This document shows positions 55,855 to 64,000 of a DNA stretch of 64,000 nucleotides, in pieces (position 1 is the first letter of the stretch; the number at the start of each line of letters is the position of its first letter). Position numbers and translations under genes: made by a program. The notes under the pieces were generated by a model. It had not been told where the DNA came from, made no database searches, and was given only the letters and a program-made list of their open reading frames with translations. This DNA is from Mycobacterium sp. Z3061 (GTDB taxonomy: Bacteria; Actinomycetota; Actinomycetes; Mycobacteriales; Mycobacteriaceae), in assembly GCF_031583025.1 (NCBI RefSeq), contig NZ_CP134062.1, positions 4,995,234 through 5,059,233 of the forward strand. The letters are read 5' to 3'.

Positions 55855-57503
55855 ATTCTCTCCGGGGCACTCACTCCGAGGATGGCCAATCCGTTGGCCA
55901 CGACCTGGCGGGTGGCCTGGCACAGCGCCAGCCGCGCGGTGTTCAGGTCGGTGGGTTCTTCGTCGCCCTGCGGCAGGATTCGGCAGGCGTCGTAGAAGCG
56001 GTGGTAATCGCCGGCCAGGTCTTCCAGGTAGCGGCAGATGCGGTGCGGTTCGCGCAGGGCCGCTGCGGTTTTCAGAACCCGCGGGAACTCGCCGATGGTG
56101 CGCAGCAGCGTGCCCTCTTTGTCGTGGCTGAGCAGTTCCAGGTGTTCTGTGTCAGGTATCAGGCCGAGTTCGGCGGCGTTTCGGGCCAGAGCCGACAGCC
56201 GGGCGTGCGCGTATTGCACGTAGTAGACCGGGTTTTCGTTGGACGCCGAGGACCACAACGCCAGATCGATGTCGATCGGGGTGTCCACCGAGGACCGGAT
56301 CAGGCTGTACCGCGCGGCGTCGACGCCGATGGCCTCGACCAGGTCGTCGAGGGTGATGACGGTGCCGGCCCGCTTGCTCATCTTGACCGGTTGGCCGTCG
56401 CGCACCAGGTTGACCATCTGGCCGATCAGGACCTCGACGGTGGCCGGGTCCTCACCGAAGGCGGCCGCGGCGGCCTTGAGGCGCGCGATGTAGCCGTGGT
56501 GGTCGGCGCCGAGCATGTAGATGCACAGGTCGAAGCCGCGTTGGCGCTTGTCCAGGTAGTAGGCCAGATCGCCGGCGATGTAGGCGGGTATGCCGTCGCT
56601 CTTGATCACCACGCGGTCTTTGTCGTCACCAAAAGCGCTGGTGCGCAACCAGGTTGCGCCGTCCTTCTCGTAGATGTTGCCGGTATCACGCAGCTTGCTT
56701 ATGGCCTCGTCCACCCTGCCGCTGGTGTGCATCGAGTCTTCGTGGGTGTAGACGTCGAAGTCGGTGCCGAACTCGTGCAGCGACTCCTTGATATGGGCGA
56801 ACATCAGGTCGACGCCGATCTGCCGGAACGTCTCGTGCATCTCGGCGTCGGGCAGGCTCAAGGCTTCTGGCGCCTTCTGCAGGACCTGCGCGGCGATGTC
56901 GTTGATGTACGCGCCCGCGTAGCCGTCCTCGGGGGCGGGTTCGTTTTTGGCCGCGGCGACCAGGGAGTTGGCGAACCGGTCGATCTGCGCGCCGTGGTCG
57001 TTGAAGTAGTACTCGCGGACCACCTCGGCGCCCTGCGTGGTGAGCAGCCGGCCCAGCGCGTCACCGACGGCGGCCCAGCGGGTGCCGCCGATGTGGATCG
57101 GTCCGGTCGGATTGGCCGAGACGAATTCCAGGTTGACCTTCTGGGCTTTCAGCGTGTCGGAGTGGCCGAAGGTTTCGCCGGCATCGATGACTTCGGTCAC
57201 GATTTTGGCCTGCGCCGAGGCTTCGAGGCGCAGGTTGATGAAGCCGGGACCGGCCACCTCGGCAGAGGCGATGCCGTCGGCCTTCGTCAGCGCCTCGGCC
57301 AGCCATCCGGCCAGCTCACGGGGGTTGGCGCCGACCTTCTTGGCCAGTTGCAGGGCCAGGTTGGACGCGTAATCGCCGTGTTCGGGGTTGCGCGGACGCT
57401 CGACCGTGACCGTCGGGGGCAACGCGGACACGTCGAGGCCGTGCTCGGCAAGCACCGCGGTGGCGGTGGTTTTGAGCAGCTCAGCGAGGTCGGCGGGGGT
57501 CAC
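55851..57503 (-). CDS. argS: Arginyl-tRNA synthetase
   Basis: Class I synthetase of 550 residues. It has the N-terminal Add-1 domain, the HIGH-type motif in [14 protein letters not shown], the VKMSKRAG motif and a C-terminal anticodon-binding helical domain. GTG 57503 ([11 protein letters not shown]) is chosen; a TAGGAT box lies 8 bases upstream, so the mRNA is almost leaderless. A tRNA-Arg gene lies 115 bases away on the opposite strand. The lysA-hom-thrC-thrB block follows it. Confidence 0.96.
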   Translation of the reverse strand: MTPADLAELLKTTATAVLAEHGLDVSALPPTVTVERPRNPEHGDYASNLALQLAKKVGANPRELAGWLAEALTKADGIASAEVAGPGFINLRLEASAQAKIVTEVIDAGETFGHSDTLKAQKVNLEFVSANPTGPIHIGGTRWAAVGDALGRLLTTQGAEVVREYYFNDHGAQIDRFANSLVAAAKNEPAPEDGYAGAYINDIAAQVLQKAPEALSLPDAEMHETFRQIGVDLMFAHIKESLHEFGTDFDVYTHEDSMHTSGRVDEAISKLRDTGNIYEKDGATWLRTSAFGDDKDRVVIKSDGIPAYIAGDLAYYLDKRQRGFDLCIYMLGADHHGYIARLKAAAAAFGEDPATVEVLIGQMVNLVRDGQPVKMSKRAGTVITLDDLVEAIGVDAARYSLIRSSVDTPIDIDLALWSSASNENPVYYVQYAHARLSALARNAAELGLIPDTEHLELLSHDKEGTLLRTIGEFPRVLKTAAALREPHRICRYLEDLAGDYHRFYDACRILPQGDEEPTDLNTARLALCQATRQVVANGLAILGVSAPERM

Positions 57504-57511
57504 GAGCGTCC

Positions 57512-57517
57512 ATCCTA
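57512..57517 (-). promoter_or_regulatory. Predicted -10 box for argS
   Basis: TAGGAT on the minus strand ends 8 bases before the argS GTG, giving a near-leaderless transcript for the argS-lysA-hom-thrC-thrB series. Confidence 0.45.
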
Positions 57518-57618
57518 TTGGCTGGGGTGCCCGCGCCCCGAATCCATTACCGGTGCTCGGGCGGTCACCGGGATGCGCTAGTCTGGCGGAGCCCAATGGC
57601 GCAGCGTTCCGCTAGTGC

Positions 57619-57691
57619 GCCCCCGTAGCTCAGGGGATAGAGCGTCTGCCTCCGGAGCAGAAGGCCGCAGGTTCGAATCCTGCCGGGGGCA
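57619..57691 (+). tRNA. tRNA-Arg, anticodon CCG
   Basis: A 73-base cloverleaf: acceptor arms GCCCCCG and CGGGGGC with discriminator A, D-arm GCTC/GAGC, anticodon arm TCTGC-CTCCGGA-GCAGA with CCG, and T-arm GCAGG-TTCGAAT-CCTGC. CCA (57692-57694) is encoded next to it. It reads CGG codons. The sequence beyond it turns accessory, but I found no repeated 3' end that would mark an attachment site. Confidence 0.97.
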
Positions 57692-57809
57692 CCACACCAG
57701 CAGCAGCTCACCGACACTTTTCACAGCCGCGATCTGGTGTGCGCTGATATCCCAATCCTGCCGCCGCAGGTCGCCTATTGCCGCCTGAAGTGCAGTCTCG
57801 CGGCACTGA

Positions 57810-57839
57810 TAACTTCAGTTAACTATTTAAGTGAAGTTA
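57810..57839. promoter_or_regulatory. AT-rich palindrome, candidate operator before fic
   Basis: Perfect arms TAACTTCA (57810-57817) and TGAAGTTA (57832-57839) are separated by 14 AT-rich bases containing AGTTAACT. The right arm overlaps the predicted -10. Such a layout would let a dimeric repressor block the fic promoter; the winged-helix end of the Fic protein itself is a candidate. Confidence 0.6.
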
Positions 57840-57843
57840 ATAT
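57838..57843 (+). promoter_or_regulatory. Predicted -10 box for leaderless fic mRNA
   Basis: TAATAT ends 6 bases before ATG 57850. It overlaps the right arm of the palindrome by 2 bases. Confidence 0.5.
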
Positions 57844-57849
57844 GGGTTG

Positions 57850-59022
57850 ATGACCTCACTTCGGCCCGTCACATACGACGACGCGCGGTGGGAACCGCAG
57901 GGGAAGAGGTACGCGAGCCGGTCGCTGCCGAAGTACGGCACCTACCACCCCGCGGTGCCGGCTGACATCGCCGACCTGGCCTTGGACCTACCGCCGAATG
58001 TATTGGCAGAAGCCGAACACGCCAGCTACGCGCTGACGCGTTTCGACGCAGAGCTCGGAAGCGAAATAGCACCGTTTGCCGCCGTCTTACTCAGGTCCGA
58101 GTCCGCCGCCAGCTCGCAGATCGAGAACCTGACCGCGTCGGCCCGTGCTATCGCCGAGGCCGAACTGCCGGGCGGCAAGGCAAAACCCAATGCTGCGCTG
58201 ATAGTCGCGAATACCGCAGCGATGCATGCGGCGGTCGCCTTGTCGGACACGGTTGACGCCCAAGCCATCCTCGCGATGCACCGGGCGTTGATGGCCAATG
58301 AACCGCGCCATACGCCAGGAGAATTCCGCACCGAGCCGGTATGGATAGGCGGTGGCTCCTCCCCCATCGGCGCGACCTTCGTCGGCCCACGCCATGAACT
58401 GATTCCAGGCGCGATTGGCGACCTGATCGCTTACACGCGGCGCGCCGACGTTCCTGCGCTGCCGCAGATCGCGGTTGCCCATGCACAGTTCGAGACCATT
58501 CACCCATTCACCGACGGCAACGGGCGCACGGGCCGCGCACTCGTGCAAGCCATGCTCCGCAACAAAGGGCTGACCCGCCATGTGACAGTGCCGGTCTCCG
58601 CGGGACTACTGGCCGATACGGGCGCATATTTCGCCGCGCTGACCACCTACCGCAACGGTGACGCCGCAGAAATTGTCGAGCTCGTCTCGCAAGCCTGCGT
58701 CCGAGCTATCGCAAATGCCAGGGAACTGGTCGCAGACCTGCGCGGCATCCGGCAAGCCTGGAACGACGTAATCACCGCGCGATCAGACTCGGCGGTGTGG
58801 AAGGTCGCCGATATCTTGACCCGCCGCCCGGTCGTCAACGCTGCGCTACTGGCGCAAGAGCTGGGCATCGAGTCGACCAACGCGCACCGTTACCTCAACC
58901 CACTCACCGACGTGGGAATCCTTGTCGAGACGACGAGCGGGCCCCGCAACCGGGTATGGCGGTCTCCGGAAGTACTCGCTGCACTCGACGCGTTCGCCGA
59001 ACGCGCCGGGCGGCGGGGTTGA
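57850..59022 (+). CDS. Fic-family protein, class II self-inhibited, with C-terminal winged helix
   Basis: Protein of 390 residues. The inhibitory helix motif [S/T]xxxE[G/N] is present as SSQIEN (Ser88-Glu92-Asn93), N-terminal to the catalytic domain (class II). The Fic active site reads HPFTDGNGRTGR (218-229), complete for AMP transfer to a hydroxyl side chain. A C-terminal winged-helix domain (about 310-385, VWKVADILTRRPVVNAALLAQELG) suggests DNA binding. No separate antitoxin ORF is seen, as expected for class II. AT-rich upstream DNA and the tRNA boundary hint at transfer. Target unknown. Confidence 0.9.
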   Translation: MTSLRPVTYDDARWEPQGKRYASRSLPKYGTYHPAVPADIADLALDLPPNVLAEAEHASYALTRFDAELGSEIAPFAAVLLRSESAASSQIENLTASARAIAEAELPGGKAKPNAALIVANTAAMHAAVALSDTVDAQAILAMHRALMANEPRHTPGEFRTEPVWIGGGSSPIGATFVGPRHELIPGAIGDLIAYTRRADVPALPQIAVAHAQFETIHPFTDGNGRTGRALVQAMLRNKGLTRHVTVPVSAGLLADTGAYFAALTTYRNGDAAEIVELVSQACVRAIANARELVADLRGIRQAWNDVITARSDSAVWKVADILTRRPVVNAALLAQELGIESTNAHRYLNPLTDVGILVETTSGPRNRVWRSPEVLAALDAFAERAGRRG

Positions 59023-59214
59023 CCGGAGACGCCGCAACCGGATAACGGCGCAGATCAGCGGGCGTAGTATCGCAAAGTCCAAGTAGGTCAGGCCGGTTCG
59101 CTTCACGGCCACCAAGAGGGTGATCTCAACGAGCGCTGACGACCGGATGCCGAAGCCGTTCATGAGCTCGCTCCCATGCTCTCGATACCCGGCCGCACCG
59201 GCCGTCACCACCCG

Positions 59215-59700
59215 ATGATCGAGCCCTGGGAGCCGGTGGTCATCGGTGCGCTGTTGCCGTCCGACGCCGCCAGATGCGCCGAGTTGGACGCGGTCTTATT
59301 CGCCGGCGAGAATCCGTGGTCGGCGGCCATATTCGCACGCGAACTGGCCAACCCAGACGGTTATTTCGTGAGCGCGCGCAGGGCCGGGATGCTGATCGGC
59401 TACGGCGGCATCGTGCGTTTGGGTTCCACGGGTTTCACCGGAGTGTCGTTCTACGAGGTGCGCAATATCGGCGTCGACCCGGCGCACCAAGGCCACGGCA
59501 TCGGCCGCCGACTGCTGGACGAGCTGCTGAATTTCGCCGCGGGCGGCACCGTGTATCTGGAAGTTCGCTACGACAACGAAGCGGCTATCGCGCTGTACCG
59601 CGACGTGGGATTCGACCAGGTTGGCCTGCGCCCCGGTTACTACAACGGCGTCGACGCGTTAACGATGCGGCGCGAGCCGCGGGCTTGCACCCACACCTAG
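59215..59700 (+). CDS. RimI-like N-terminal acetyltransferase, orphan copy
   Basis: GNAT protein of 161 residues close to RimI, which acetylates protein N-termini. Acetyl-CoA motif A is NIGVDPAHQGHGIGRRLLDELL, and YLEVRYDNEAAIALYRDVGF is the RimI signature. In M. tuberculosis rimI lies between tsaB and tsaD, neither of which is here, so this may be a second copy. ATG 59215 is preferred; ATG 59176 would add 13 residues. The 192 bases upstream contain no supported gene. Confidence 0.8.
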   Translation: MIEPWEPVVIGALLPSDAARCAELDAVLFAGENPWSAAIFARELANPDGYFVSARRAGMLIGYGGIVRLGSTGFTGVSFYEVRNIGVDPAHQGHGIGRRLLDELLNFAAGGTVYLEVRYDNEAAIALYRDVGFDQVGLRPGYYNGVDALTMRREPRACTHT

Positions 59701-59702
59701 CC

Positions 59703-60029
59703 CTATTGTCGCCGATAGCGGCGAACGGGCACGTGGCCCCTGATCTTGACTTCGACATCGGCGCCGGCCCCGCCGACCTCTTTCACCGTGAACGTGTAGA
59801 GATCGCCTAACGGACTGCCGAGAATGGGTTCTCCGAGCGCCTCGACGTACCACTGCACCCCCGGCTGGTCGCAGGGCGGCCTGGCTGCCCTGTTCTCGTC
59901 GAAGTGCCACTTCACCTCTGGATTGCCCGCTGGGAATTCGATGTTGTCGTCGCGCTTGATCTCCGCAGCGGGAATGGTGTCAAAATCCTGGCCCGTCGTC
60001 ACCGCTATGAGGCTAGTCGTGGTCGGCAC
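59703..60029 (-). CDS. Hypothetical protein next to the lyase-like gene
   Basis: About 108 residues from GTG 60029, 4 bases after the stop of the lyase-like gene and preceded by TGAGGG. The middle has polar, charged sequence (AAEIKRDDNIEFPAGNPEVKWHF, then YTFTVKEVGGAGADVEVKI) with an even composition that looks coding, suggesting a small beta-rich protein. I do not recognise it. No signal peptide or membrane helix. It ends 2 bases from the convergent RimI-like gene. A start at a later GTG is possible. Confidence 0.55.
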   Translation of the reverse strand: MPTTTSLIAVTTGQDFDTIPAAEIKRDDNIEFPAGNPEVKWHFDENRAARPPCDQPGVQWYVEALGEPILGSPLGDLYTFTVKEVGGAGADVEVKIRGHVPVRRYRRQ

Positions 60030-60033
60030 GCCC

Positions 60034-60885
60034 TCACACCGTCGGCAACCGCATGACGTAGCCCGCCTCCAGTGCCACCCACAATGCGCCGTCCGGCCCG
60101 ATGGCCAGCCCGTGCGGCTCGCTGCCGGCCGGCAGGTCGATCGAGGACACCTCACCGTCTGCGCTGACCCGGGCGATCTGGTCGGAGCCCCACAGGCTCA
60201 CCCACACGCCACCGGTCGGATCGGCCACCACCGCATGGGGTTTGCCGGGCAGGTCGAGTTCCTGGATGGCGTCGTCGACCGGGATGCGGCCGAGCTTGTC
60301 GGCCAGGATTTCGGTGAACCACACCGCGTCGTCGTGCGTCGCGGCGATGCCGACGGGCCCGGCGCGCGGGGTGGGCACGTCCCGGATCGTCAGGTCACCC
60401 GACGGCTCGAGCCGGCCGACTCCGTTGGCTTGGTTCAGCGTGAACCACAGCGCCCCGTCGGGTCCCGCGGTGATCATCGACGGCGTCCCGCCCGGGAATG
60501 CCACGTCCGTGACCACCCCGTCGACGCCGATGCGGCCCACCACGCCCGATGTCATCGCGGTGAACCACAGTGCCCCGTCGGGTCCCGCGGCGAGACCGAA
60601 AGGCGCACTGCCTCCACGTAATTCGAACTCCGAGAGGTCGCCGTCGGTGGTGATCCGACCGATCCGGTCGTCGCCGTTGCGGGTGAACCACAGTGCGCCG
60701 TCGGGTCCCGCGACGATGATCGACGGCTTGCTCTGCGGCGCAACCGGATACAGATCGAGTCCACCGTCGGCGGCCACTCGGGCGATCTCGCCGCTGTGCA
60801 CCAGCGTCACCCACATCGCGCCGTCGGTTCCCGCGGTCAGCGCGTACGGGCCGCCAGAGACGGGTACATCGAGTATGCGACTCAT
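60034..60885 (-). CDS. Virginiamycin B lyase-like beta-propeller
   Basis: Protein of 283 residues with repeated GPDGALWFT blades about 42 residues apart, the seven-bladed propeller of the Vgb/streptogramin lyase family. The residues known as catalytic in Vgb (His228, Glu268, His270) have counterparts in sequence and spacing: His217 in KPHAVV, then Glu256 and His258 in SEPHGLA. It could open type B streptogramins, but many family members have other, unknown substrates. ATG 60885 (MSRILDVPVSGG) is chosen; a 65-codon upstream extension overlaps the next gene. Cytoplasmic, no signal peptide. Confidence 0.8.
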   Translation of the reverse strand: MSRILDVPVSGGPYALTAGTDGAMWVTLVHSGEIARVAADGGLDLYPVAPQSKPSIIVAGPDGALWFTRNGDDRIGRITTDGDLSEFELRGGSAPFGLAAGPDGALWFTAMTSGVVGRIGVDGVVTDVAFPGGTPSMITAGPDGALWFTLNQANGVGRLEPSGDLTIRDVPTPRAGPVGIAATHDDAVWFTEILADKLGRIPVDDAIQELDLPGKPHAVVADPTGGVWVSLWGSDQIARVSADGEVSSIDLPAGSEPHGLAIGPDGALWVALEAGYVMRLPTV

Positions 60886-60919
60886 ACCAGCGTTTTCGTT
60901 GTCACGGGTCCTGATTTCA

Positions 60920-61696
60920 TCAGCTTTCGGCCTCAAGCAGTTGCGACGGAGGTGCTGGTGGCAGGTAGTCCGCACCATGGCCCCAGGGCAAGCAACCCGG
61001 GATGCCGAATTTTCGAGAATTCTCGAGACCACAAAAACCGTCGACCGTTTGCGGCCTGGGCGCGAGCACCGTTCGACCATGCCACAAATCGCGCAACTGT
61101 TGCATGGTCGACTCGTCCTTAGGGCTGCGGTCGACTAGGCGGTAGGCCAGGATCCTCGTCATCAGAACGTCGCTCGCGGCGAGCACATCCTCACGCCTGC
61201 GGAGCTCAATGGCGACGGACAACGGCCAGCGCATCGGTTCCGGCCAATTCGTGTTTTCCTGTTCCTCACCGAAAAGGCGCACCGAAGTGCCGTACCACTC
61301 CCAGTGCTTGATCCAGGGAAATCTCAACTGTCCAGCGAGGGCGGTATTCTCGACGGTCTTCGAGGCTTTCCGGGCGGCGATGGCGTCGCCGACGGTCGTG
61401 CTGCCCCGCACCCGTACGCGGCGTTTGCTGTAATTCGCGCAGATATACGCGATCCGCGCCTCGGTGAGATAGAAGGCTATCTCGGCCCTGTCAAGCGAAA
61501 GCACGGTTCTCCAACTCAACGAGTCGCGAGGCGGCATCCAAACATCATTGAAAACCAGCGCTTTGGCGCTGATCGGCCCGAGCACGTGTCCATCGCTTGG
61601 TTCGAGTTTCAATGACAGGTCATCGTTCAAACCCAGGCGGCCGAACGTCTCCGGCTCCCCTATCTCATGAATGTCAAGAAATGGGCATCCAATCAA
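60920..61696 (-). CDS. Unrecognised protein of about 258 residues
   Basis: I do not recognise this protein. From a TTG at 61696, 4 bases after a GGGAGCA ribosome-binding site, it reads LIGCPFLDIHEIGEPETFGRL and continues with no signal peptide or membrane helix. Composition is normal for a globular protein (W, Y, I and K well represented), and base use is less GC-rich than its neighbours, suggesting foreign origin. Segments such as VFNDVWMPPRD and MRWPLSVAIELRRREDVLAASDVLMTRILAYRLVDRS look structured. It lies 34 bases upstream of the lyase-like gene on the same strand. Confidence 0.6.
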   Translation of the reverse strand: MIGCPFLDIHEIGEPETFGRLGLNDDLSLKLEPSDGHVLGPISAKALVFNDVWMPPRDSLSWRTVLSLDRAEIAFYLTEARIAYICANYSKRRVRVRGSTTVGDAIAARKASKTVENTALAGQLRFPWIKHWEWYGTSVRLFGEEQENTNWPEPMRWPLSVAIELRRREDVLAASDVLMTRILAYRLVDRSPKDESTMQQLRDLWHGRTVLAPRPQTVDGFCGLENSRKFGIPGCLPWGHGADYLPPAPPSQLLEAES

Positions 61697-61736
61697 CGTG
61701 TGCTCCCTGCCGCGCCACCACAGTTGCCCAGACAGC

Positions 61737-62585
61737 CTAAACCGTTTCCGGACTGGGTGTTTCGCCGAACCGCGCCAATACCAGCGTCGCCGCGACGGCG
61801 ATCCCCAGGCCCGCGGCCACCATCCAGCCGAGGCCATCCCGGGTTTGGTCGCCGAGCCAGACCACGCCGATGATGGCCGGCAAGACCGTTTCACCGACCA
61901 CCATTCCGGCCACCGCCGTCGTCACCGAGCCGCGATGCAGCGCGGAGGTGAGCAACAGAAAACCCGCCGCCCCGCCGACGGCGCTGGCGTACAGCGCCGG
62001 GTTGGCGTAGAAGGCGGCCTTGGTGGGATCGAGCGAATCGATCAGGTTCACGCCGACCTCGACGAGGCCGAACCCGGTGCCGGCACTGAGCCCGAGGGCG
62101 AGCGCGCGCGGACGATCGGGCAACCGGCCGGCGGCGGCCCCGGCAATGAATACCACCGCGGCGACGCCCAACAGTGCCCACGCCAGTCCTGCCGGGCCGT
62201 GCCCCTCGCCTTCCGGTCCGGCCGCGATGCCGAGCAGCGCCAGGCCCACACACACCACACCGACAGCCGTCCATTCGGCTCGTGACAGCCGCACCGACAG
62301 CATCCATGCGGCGACGATCGCGGTGACCGCGATCGACGCGGCCAGCGCGGCGGCAACCACGTAGATAGGCACCAATCGCAACGCCACGACCTGAAACGCG
62401 AAGCCGAGTCCGTCGAGACCGATGCCGACGAGGTAGCGCCACTGCCGCAGGGCGCGCATCAGTAGCACCGCGTCGACCCCCGAGCCGCTGCCCGGTTCCA
62501 CCGACCGGGCTGCCGCGGCCTGCAATACCGACGCCGTTCCGTAACACACCGAGCAGGCCAGGGCGAACAACAGTCCGATCAGCAC
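61737..62585 (-). CDS. DMT (EamA-like) transporter
   Basis: Integral membrane protein of 282 residues with nine to ten hydrophobic helices arranged as two halves (about 1-125 and 132-275), the drug/metabolite transporter plan. The N-terminus LIGLLFALACSVCYGTASVLQAAAAR and the second-half start resemble mycobacterial DMT proteins. The substrate is unknown. GTG start. It is divergent from the secreted-protein gene; its stop is 40 bases before the unrecognised gene on the same strand. Confidence 0.8.
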   Translation of the reverse strand: MLIGLLFALACSVCYGTASVLQAAAARSVEPGSGSGVDAVLLMRALRQWRYLVGIGLDGLGFAFQVVALRLVPIYVVAAALAASIAVTAIVAAWMLSVRLSRAEWTAVGVVCVGLALLGIAAGPEGEGHGPAGLAWALLGVAAVVFIAGAAAGRLPDRPRALALGLSAGTGFGLVEVGVNLIDSLDPTKAAFYANPALYASAVGGAAGFLLLTSALHRGSVTTAVAGMVVGETVLPAIIGVVWLGDQTRDGLGWMVAAGLGIAVAATLVLARFGETPSPETV

Positions 62586-62674
62586 CTACCGACCATACGA
62601 GACGGGCAGCTATTGCGTTGGTCAGCTTCAGCGCCCACGATCAGTCTCGGGCACTGCGAACGGGGAACGACATC

Positions 62675-63199
62675 ATGGCTATCCCTCGAATACTCCTGGC
62701 GGCTGCTATCGCGGTCGCTTCCAGCCCGGCAGTCACGCTGGCCAGGCCCGCGGTCGCGTCGGCATCGGCTTTGGCCGACGGCATGTACCGGTTCGATTTC
62801 GACGGGAGTAAGCAGACGATCGACGGCGTGCCGAAACCGACCGGCGCGCACTCCACCGTGATCGCGATGCGCTCCGCGTGCCCGCCCGCCGGGTGCGTCG
62901 CGACGGCATGGGACACCTCGATCGGCCCGACGTGGCTGCAGCCACCCGAGGAGGGCGCGTTGGTTTTCCGCGAGAACCGCGACCAGTGGGTGGCGACCAG
63001 ATGGAAGATGTTCACCTGCAACAACTCCATGAAGCAGGGCACCGAGACGCTGTCGTTCCAGGTGAGACCGGACGGAACCTTTGTGGGAGTGAGTACGCAG
63101 TTGGAGGCGCCGTGCGCCCCGATTGTCATCCCGTTCGTCGCGACGCGGGTGGGAGACCTTTCGCCCGACGTCCAGGTCGCTGACCCGAACTCCGTATAG
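62675..63199 (+). CDS. Secreted protein with signal peptide
   Basis: Protein of 174 residues. Residues 1-31 form a signal peptide (MAIPRILLAAAIAVASSPAVTLA, likely cut after an Ala-rich stretch). The mature domain has four cysteines (ACPPAGC, FTCN, APCAP), probably forming two disulphides. The YRFDFDG, ...SACPPAGCVA, ...DTSIG pattern recalls secreted mycobacterial proteins related to kinase sensor domains and LppH, but the match is from memory and weak. ATG 62675 is taken because a long extension would bury the signal peptide. Confidence 0.75.
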   Translation: MAIPRILLAAAIAVASSPAVTLARPAVASASALADGMYRFDFDGSKQTIDGVPKPTGAHSTVIAMRSACPPAGCVATAWDTSIGPTWLQPPEEGALVFRENRDQWVATRWKMFTCNNSMKQGTETLSFQVRPDGTFVGVSTQLEAPCAPIVIPFVATRVGDLSPDVQVADPNSV

Positions 63200-63411
63200 C
63201 TGTGCAGCACAATGGGATTCGTTATGATCGGTCAAACAGCCAACATCTGGTCGCGGACGAACCGGGCGGGTTGGCGGCCGCGGGATGACGGCCGCGGACG
63301 AGCCGAGGATGCGCCTGCTCGCGCCTTTCGGTTCTTCCCCTCGCGCTTCGGCCGCACTGCGCCCATACTTTGCTTTTAGCAAACACCACCGATTAGAAGG
63401 GGGCGATCGTG

Positions 63412-63708
63412 ATGTCGCTTCGCCGACTGCGCCTGCTGGTTGTTCCTGCCATCGTTGCCACCGGGTTTTCCCTCAGTAGCGGCATCGCCCTCGCTGACGA
63501 TGACGCCTATCTGGCTCAGATGGGCAAGCTGGGTTTCAGCGGCGACAAAGACACGATGATCGCCCTCGGACACGCTATCTGCGCTGACCGCAGCCAGGGT
63601 TACACCCCCGATCAACTGGCCCAGGTGGTCCAGACGAAGTTCACTAACGCTACGTATCAGGACGCCACCGCGGCGGTCAGCGCGGCGGAATCGGCCTACT
63701 GCCCTTAA
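63412..63708 (+). CDS. DUF732 small secreted protein
   Basis: Protein of 98 residues: signal peptide to about residue 28 (LLVVPAIVATGFSLSSGIALA, cut before DDDAYL), then a mature domain of about 70 residues with Cys in HAICADRS and SAYCP, and the pattern FLxxLxxxGF..., GYTPDQLAQVV of DUF732. Function is unknown; the family is expanded in mycobacteria. GAAGGGGG precedes it; GTG 63409 one codon upstream is an equal alternative. TACTTT near 63366 may be a -10. The 209 bases before it hold no gene. Confidence 0.85.
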   Translation: MSLRRLRLLVVPAIVATGFSLSSGIALADDDAYLAQMGKLGFSGDKDTMIALGHAICADRSQGYTPDQLAQVVQTKFTNATYQDATAAVSAAESAYCP

Positions 63709-63855
63709 ACGGGGATCGGCCGGAGACACCCGGCCGATGTTGCGCATTGCGGCCAGCGCCGGCAAACGGTCCGGTCGGAATCCTGCTCTCGGGGCCGCCG
63801 TCGTCGATCCCTACCGCGCGTGCCCCGGCGGCCCGGGTAGTTGCGGGTGCGGGTT

Positions 63856-64000
63856 GTGACCCCCGGCTTGTCTGACCAACGCCGCCGCGCGCTCTCGCGT
63901 CGCATCCGATGGCTCGTTACCGCGACGATCACCTACAACGTCGTCGAGGCGATCATCGCCATCTCGGCGGGCACGGTGGCCGATTCGACGGCGCTGATCG
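63856..64000 (+). CDS. Cation diffusion facilitator family transporter, N-terminus (cut by window edge)
   Basis: From GTG 63856 the frame stays open to the window end and reads about 48 residues: an Arg-rich start (DQRRRALSRRIRWLV), then TATITYNVVEAIIAISAGTVADSTALI, the first transmembrane helix pattern of CDF-type zinc/cobalt/iron exporters as found in actinobacteria. GTG 63847 and TTG 63841 are alternative starts. Too little is present for a substrate call. Confidence 0.65.
   Translation, partial: MTPGLSDQRRRALSRRIRWLVTATITYNVVEAIIAISAGTVADSTALI

Noticed and set aside
57754..57763. AATCCTGCCG matching the 3' half of the tRNA-Arg gene, a possible attachment site
   Set aside because: Only 10 bases match and no integrase is present in the following 6 kb; the match is within chance for this GC-rich DNA.
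58846..59211. Minus-strand ORF of 121 codons with a hydrophobic stretch (LLVAVKRTG, AILRPLICAVIRLRR)
   Set aside because: More than half overlaps the Fic gene antisense, there is no ribosome-binding site, and the remaining part is too short to judge. It might be a gene remnant.

Overview
The window comes from a slow-growing Mycobacterium that is not M. tuberculosis itself. Gene order runs, inverted, almost exactly like the M. tuberculosis H37Rv segment from rph (Rv1340) to argS (Rv1292). GC content is high, GTG starts are common, there is a PE_PGRS gene, and the rRNA operon has the long 16S helix 18 typical of slow growers. The 16S hypervariable region reminds me of M. gordonae-type slow growers, but I make no species call.

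Layout. 1-5693 (minus): a probable nine-gene operon clpS - aosR-like - P1 peptidase - mec - cysO - rhomboid - murI - phosphodiesterase - rph (cut by the window edge); the expected cysM is absent. 5749-9054 (plus): pncB and dinG. 9088-16214: alpha-glucan genes glgP (minus), glgE and glgB (plus). 16310-18241: PE_PGRS. 18340-22119: CnoX-like thioredoxin, acetyl-CoA acetyltransferase, methylmalonyl-CoA epimerase, a zinc-ribbon protein and NucS. 22219-27776 (plus): two tandem membrane adenylate cyclases, Ada-AlkA and ogt. 27868-33261 (minus): rrf, rrl, rrs with terminator, spacer, leader and promoter. 33320-35691: murA, PduO-type adenosyltransferase, DUF2550 protein. 35699-43656 (minus): the complete F1Fo ATP synthase operon. 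43884-48096 (minus): wecA, sua5, prmC, prfA, rpmE. 48317-48883 (plus): a membrane protein resembling Insig, lying between rpmE and rho. 48880-57503 (minus): rho, thrB, thrC, hom, lysA, argS. 57619: tRNA-Arg(CCG).

Beyond the tRNA gene (57.7-64 kb) the content becomes accessory: a self-inhibited Fic protein behind an AT-rich palindrome, an orphan RimI-like acetyltransferase, a virginiamycin B lyase-like propeller, an unrecognised protein, a DMT transporter, two secreted proteins and the start of a cation efflux gene.

Three points stand out. First, cysM is missing from the CysO/Mec cluster, and the AosR-like regulator, whose M. tuberculosis counterpart works through a disulphide bond, has no cysteine; the two losses may be linked. 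Second, three copies of a long palindrome (core GAGCAGACGCAAA) sit at convergent gene ends and look like bidirectional terminators or a dispersed element; one forms the 3' end of dinG. Third, many genes have a TANNNT -10 box only 6-9 nt before the start codon, which predicts leaderless transcripts and helps fix starts.
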